Shown: in pieces, positions 40,325 to 41,720 of the stretch
Position numbering within the stretch: the stretch's first letter is position 1
How the letters are laid out: the number at the start of each line of letters is the position of its first letter
NCBI RefSeq assembly: GCF_014287705.1
Contig: NZ_JACOOY010000022.1
Span: 1-41,720 of the forward strand
DNA: 41,720 nucleotides
Source of the DNA: Dorea_D hominis
GTDB lineage: Bacteria > Bacillota > Clostridia > Lachnospirales > Lachnospiraceae
Reading direction: 5' to 3'
Notes under the pieces: model-generated
The model's input: the letters and a program-made list of their open reading frames with translations, nothing else
What the model was told of the DNA's origin: nothing
Database searches by the model: none
Made by a program: the position numbers and the translations under genes

Positions 40325-41377
40325 ATGAAGAAAAAATGGATCGCAGCAGTTGTTGGTTTAGTTGTTGTTTTGGGTGCTAGTATAGGCATATATAAATATA
40401 ATGCATATGCTGCAAAAGAGAAAAATTATGTGGTGGAGTATGGAGATAAATTAAGTACGGATCCGGCAGATTATATTGCCGGAAATGAAACAGCATTAGA
40501 GAATACAAAGTTGGATCTGTCCAGAGTAGATACATCAAAAGTAGGAACTTATCAGGCATATGCAACCTACAAAGATAAAACGGTACAGTTTAAAGTAAAA
40601 GTACAGGACAGCAAAAATCCGGAAATCACATTAAATGATGTAGCAGCAAATATCATTGTGAACCGGGATGCGAAAGCATCTGATCTGGTAAAGAGTGTGA
40701 CGGATAAATCTGGTATTAAGAGCATCCAGTTTTCCAGATGTGATATTAAAAAAGAAGATGTAAATGACTTAAGCAAATATACATTGAGTTTTCCGAAAGC
40801 CGGAGAGAACAAAATTGAAGTTGTGGCAGAAGATAATAACGGCAATCAGAGTATGAAAGAAGTCACTGTTAAAGTGACGGAAGATTATCTGAAGCATGTA
40901 AAGGGCTTCCGAAATTTCAAAGTAATCAAAGGAAATAAAGCAGACTGGATGAAAGGGATCAAAAAAGATAAACTGATCAAAAGTATTCAGGCAGACGATT
41001 CCAAGGTGAAGCTGAAAAAGGTTGGAAAATATAAACTGGTATATAAGATTACCGGATCAAACGATACAGTTGTTACAAAGACTGTGAAAGTAACAGTAAA
41101 GAATAAACCGGTAACTACGGTCGCAAGATCAAATAGCTATAGTAATAGCACCGGTACAACCGGCAGATCATATCGTTCCGGATCAACATCCTCTTCCTAC
41201 GGCAAAAGGAGCAGCACTGGCTCAACGAGAAGAAGTAGTAGAAAAAGTAATAGTGGGAGAAAAAGCAGTAAAGGAACATATGATGATTTGAAGCCAGGAC
41301 AAAGTTGGAACATTAAGTACAGGGAACGCAATGTTGATATTGGTAATGGAAGTACTGCTGATAGTTTTGACTGGTAG
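40325..41377 (+). CDS. Secreted Ig-like protein with Ser/Arg-rich tail
   Basis: A 350-residue protein with an N-terminal hydrophobic anchor or signal (WIAAVVGLVVVLGASIGIYK). Two or three Ig-like beta domains follow (GTYQAYATYKDKTVQFKVKV, KIEVVAEDNNGNQSMKEVTV, KYKLVYKITGSNDTVVTKTV). The Ser/Thr/Arg/Gly-rich tail spans residues 268-320, and the last 25 residues end DSFDW. No sorting signal. Probably exposed on the cell surface; in conjugative elements such proteins may aid contact or exclusion. ATG follows GATGAGGTGAAAAGCT. Palindromes flank it on both sides. Confidence 0.7.
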   Translation: MKKKWIAAVVGLVVVLGASIGIYKYNAYAAKEKNYVVEYGDKLSTDPADYIAGNETALENTKLDLSRVDTSKVGTYQAYATYKDKTVQFKVKVQDSKNPEITLNDVAANIIVNRDAKASDLVKSVTDKSGIKSIQFSRCDIKKEDVNDLSKYTLSFPKAGENKIEVVAEDNNGNQSMKEVTVKVTEDYLKHVKGFRNFKVIKGNKADWMKGIKKDKLIKSIQADDSKVKLKKVGKYKLVYKITGSNDTVVTKTVKVTVKNKPVTTVARSNSYSNSTGTTGRSYRSGSTSSSYGKRSSTGSTRRSSRKSNSGRKSSKGTYDDLKPGQSWNIKYRERNVDIGNGSTADSFDW

Positions 41378-41390
41378 AAGAATAAAAATT

Positions 41391-41516
41391 TAGGTGTCAT
41401 TCTTGACACCTAAATTTTAAAACTATATTATATATAAAAATAAATGTTTGAAAAATAGGGTGTCATTCCTGACACCTAAATTTTGAAGTGATATTATATA
41501 TAAAAATAAATGCTTG
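41391..41516. repeat. Two tandem units of about 66 bp, each headed by a palindrome
   Basis: Palindromes start at 41393 (loop TTCT) and 41459 (TTCC). Each is followed by an A+T-rich stretch containing TATTATATATAAAAATAAAT. The first copy has AAAATTTA/TAAATTTT flanks giving a 15-bp perfect stem. Confidence 0.85.
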
Positions 41517-41521
41517 CACGG

Positions 41522-41720
41522 AGAAATGACAGAATTGAGAAAGAAAAGAATTACATCATATTACATAACAGAAACACTAAAAGAACTTATAAGTTATCTG
41601 ATTCAAATGGAAGAGATTAGCAAAATTGTATTTCTGGATCGGGCAGTATCGTACTTTTTTGAAGTGGATCCAGTTATGTAATATGATGTAATTCTTTTCT
41701 TTCTCAATTCTGTCATTTCT
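41522..41720. repeat. Perfect 48-bp inverted repeat reaching the window edge
   Basis: Bases 41522-41569 are the exact reverse complement of 41673-41720. The 103-base loop holds the middle of a small ribbon-helix-helix frame. Because the right arm ends at the last base, its true length is unknown. Confidence 0.95.
41526..41681 (+). CDS. Ribbon-helix-helix protein, probably truncated
   Basis: A 51-residue frame: ITSYYITETLKELISYLIQM, EEISKIVFLDRAVSYFFEVD, then PVM and stop. It aligns with the first ribbon-helix-helix unit of the 39245 protein (SFYITKEIKDLVKFLSKREE). The stop codon arises inside the right arm of the inverted repeat, so the original gene was probably longer and ended here by the fold-back. 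Ribosome site GGAG is close to the ATG. It would be another DNA-binding regulator of the palindrome-rich region. Confidence 0.55.
   Translation: MTELRKKRITSYYITETLKELISYLIQMEEISKIVFLDRAVSYFFEVDPVM

Overview
The window looks like a low-GC gut Firmicute of the Lachnospiraceae type. It has A+T-rich codon use, strong AGGAGG ribosome sites, a 515-residue GuaA, a TIEFE-type GuaA ending and Lachnospiraceae-style surface proteins. No 16S gene is present, so this is inference from gene content.

Bases 1-6500 are ordinary chromosome carrying scars: the end of a surface protein, guaA with a clear promoter, an IS256-type transposase relic, a MATE exporter followed by an AraC regulator, a LacI-family fragment, a ParA fragment and an acidic membrane protein. 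Bases 6570-7530 hold the remains of a type II CRISPR system: a tracrRNA gene on the minus strand with promoter, anti-repeat, hairpins and terminator all readable, and a divergent cas9 reading frame that stops after 200 residues (RuvC-I, bridge helix, start of REC). No HNH domain, cas1, cas2 or CRISPR array follows.

From about 7.5 kb to the right edge, everything belongs to one conjugative element read on the plus strand. It starts with small regulators, then a wall-anchored CnaB adhesin and a Gram-positive type IV secretion module (8.2-26.3 kb: VirB2-like, ArdC-like, VirD4, VirB6-like, VirB3-like, VirB4, a two-domain wall hydrolase, a Toprim protein and a P-loop protein). A winged-helix protein with iteron-like repeats downstream follows (26.4-27.5 kb). 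Next is a cargo region (27.8-33.0 kb) organised around two copies of a roughly 608-bp structured module. After that come a mobilisation region (33.0-37.3 kb) with an oriT-like three-way junction, two ribbon-helix-helix proteins, a ten-unit palindrome array and a MobL-type relaxase with Sel1 repeats, then ParA, ParB and a double ribbon-helix-helix protein, a DUF4160 cassette and a secreted protein. No integrase is visible, so the far end must lie outside.

Three signals stand out. (1) A palindrome, GGTGTCATTCCTGACACC, occurs ten times at a 36-37 bp period before the relaxase and nine more times in intergenic spaces between 33.0 and 41.5 kb only. (2) The duplicated module contains a structured RNA, with a compensatory base-pair change between the copies, its own terminator, a 165-nt hairpin and a mini-ORF whose copies differ only by synonymous changes over the shared 23 codons. 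Its position next to the putative oriT fits a leading region with single-strand promoters. (3) An apparently intact orphan tracrRNA sits beside a decapitated Cas9, exactly where the mobile element begins.

The window ends inside a perfect 48-bp inverted repeat that reaches its last base, which may be a contig-end artefact.
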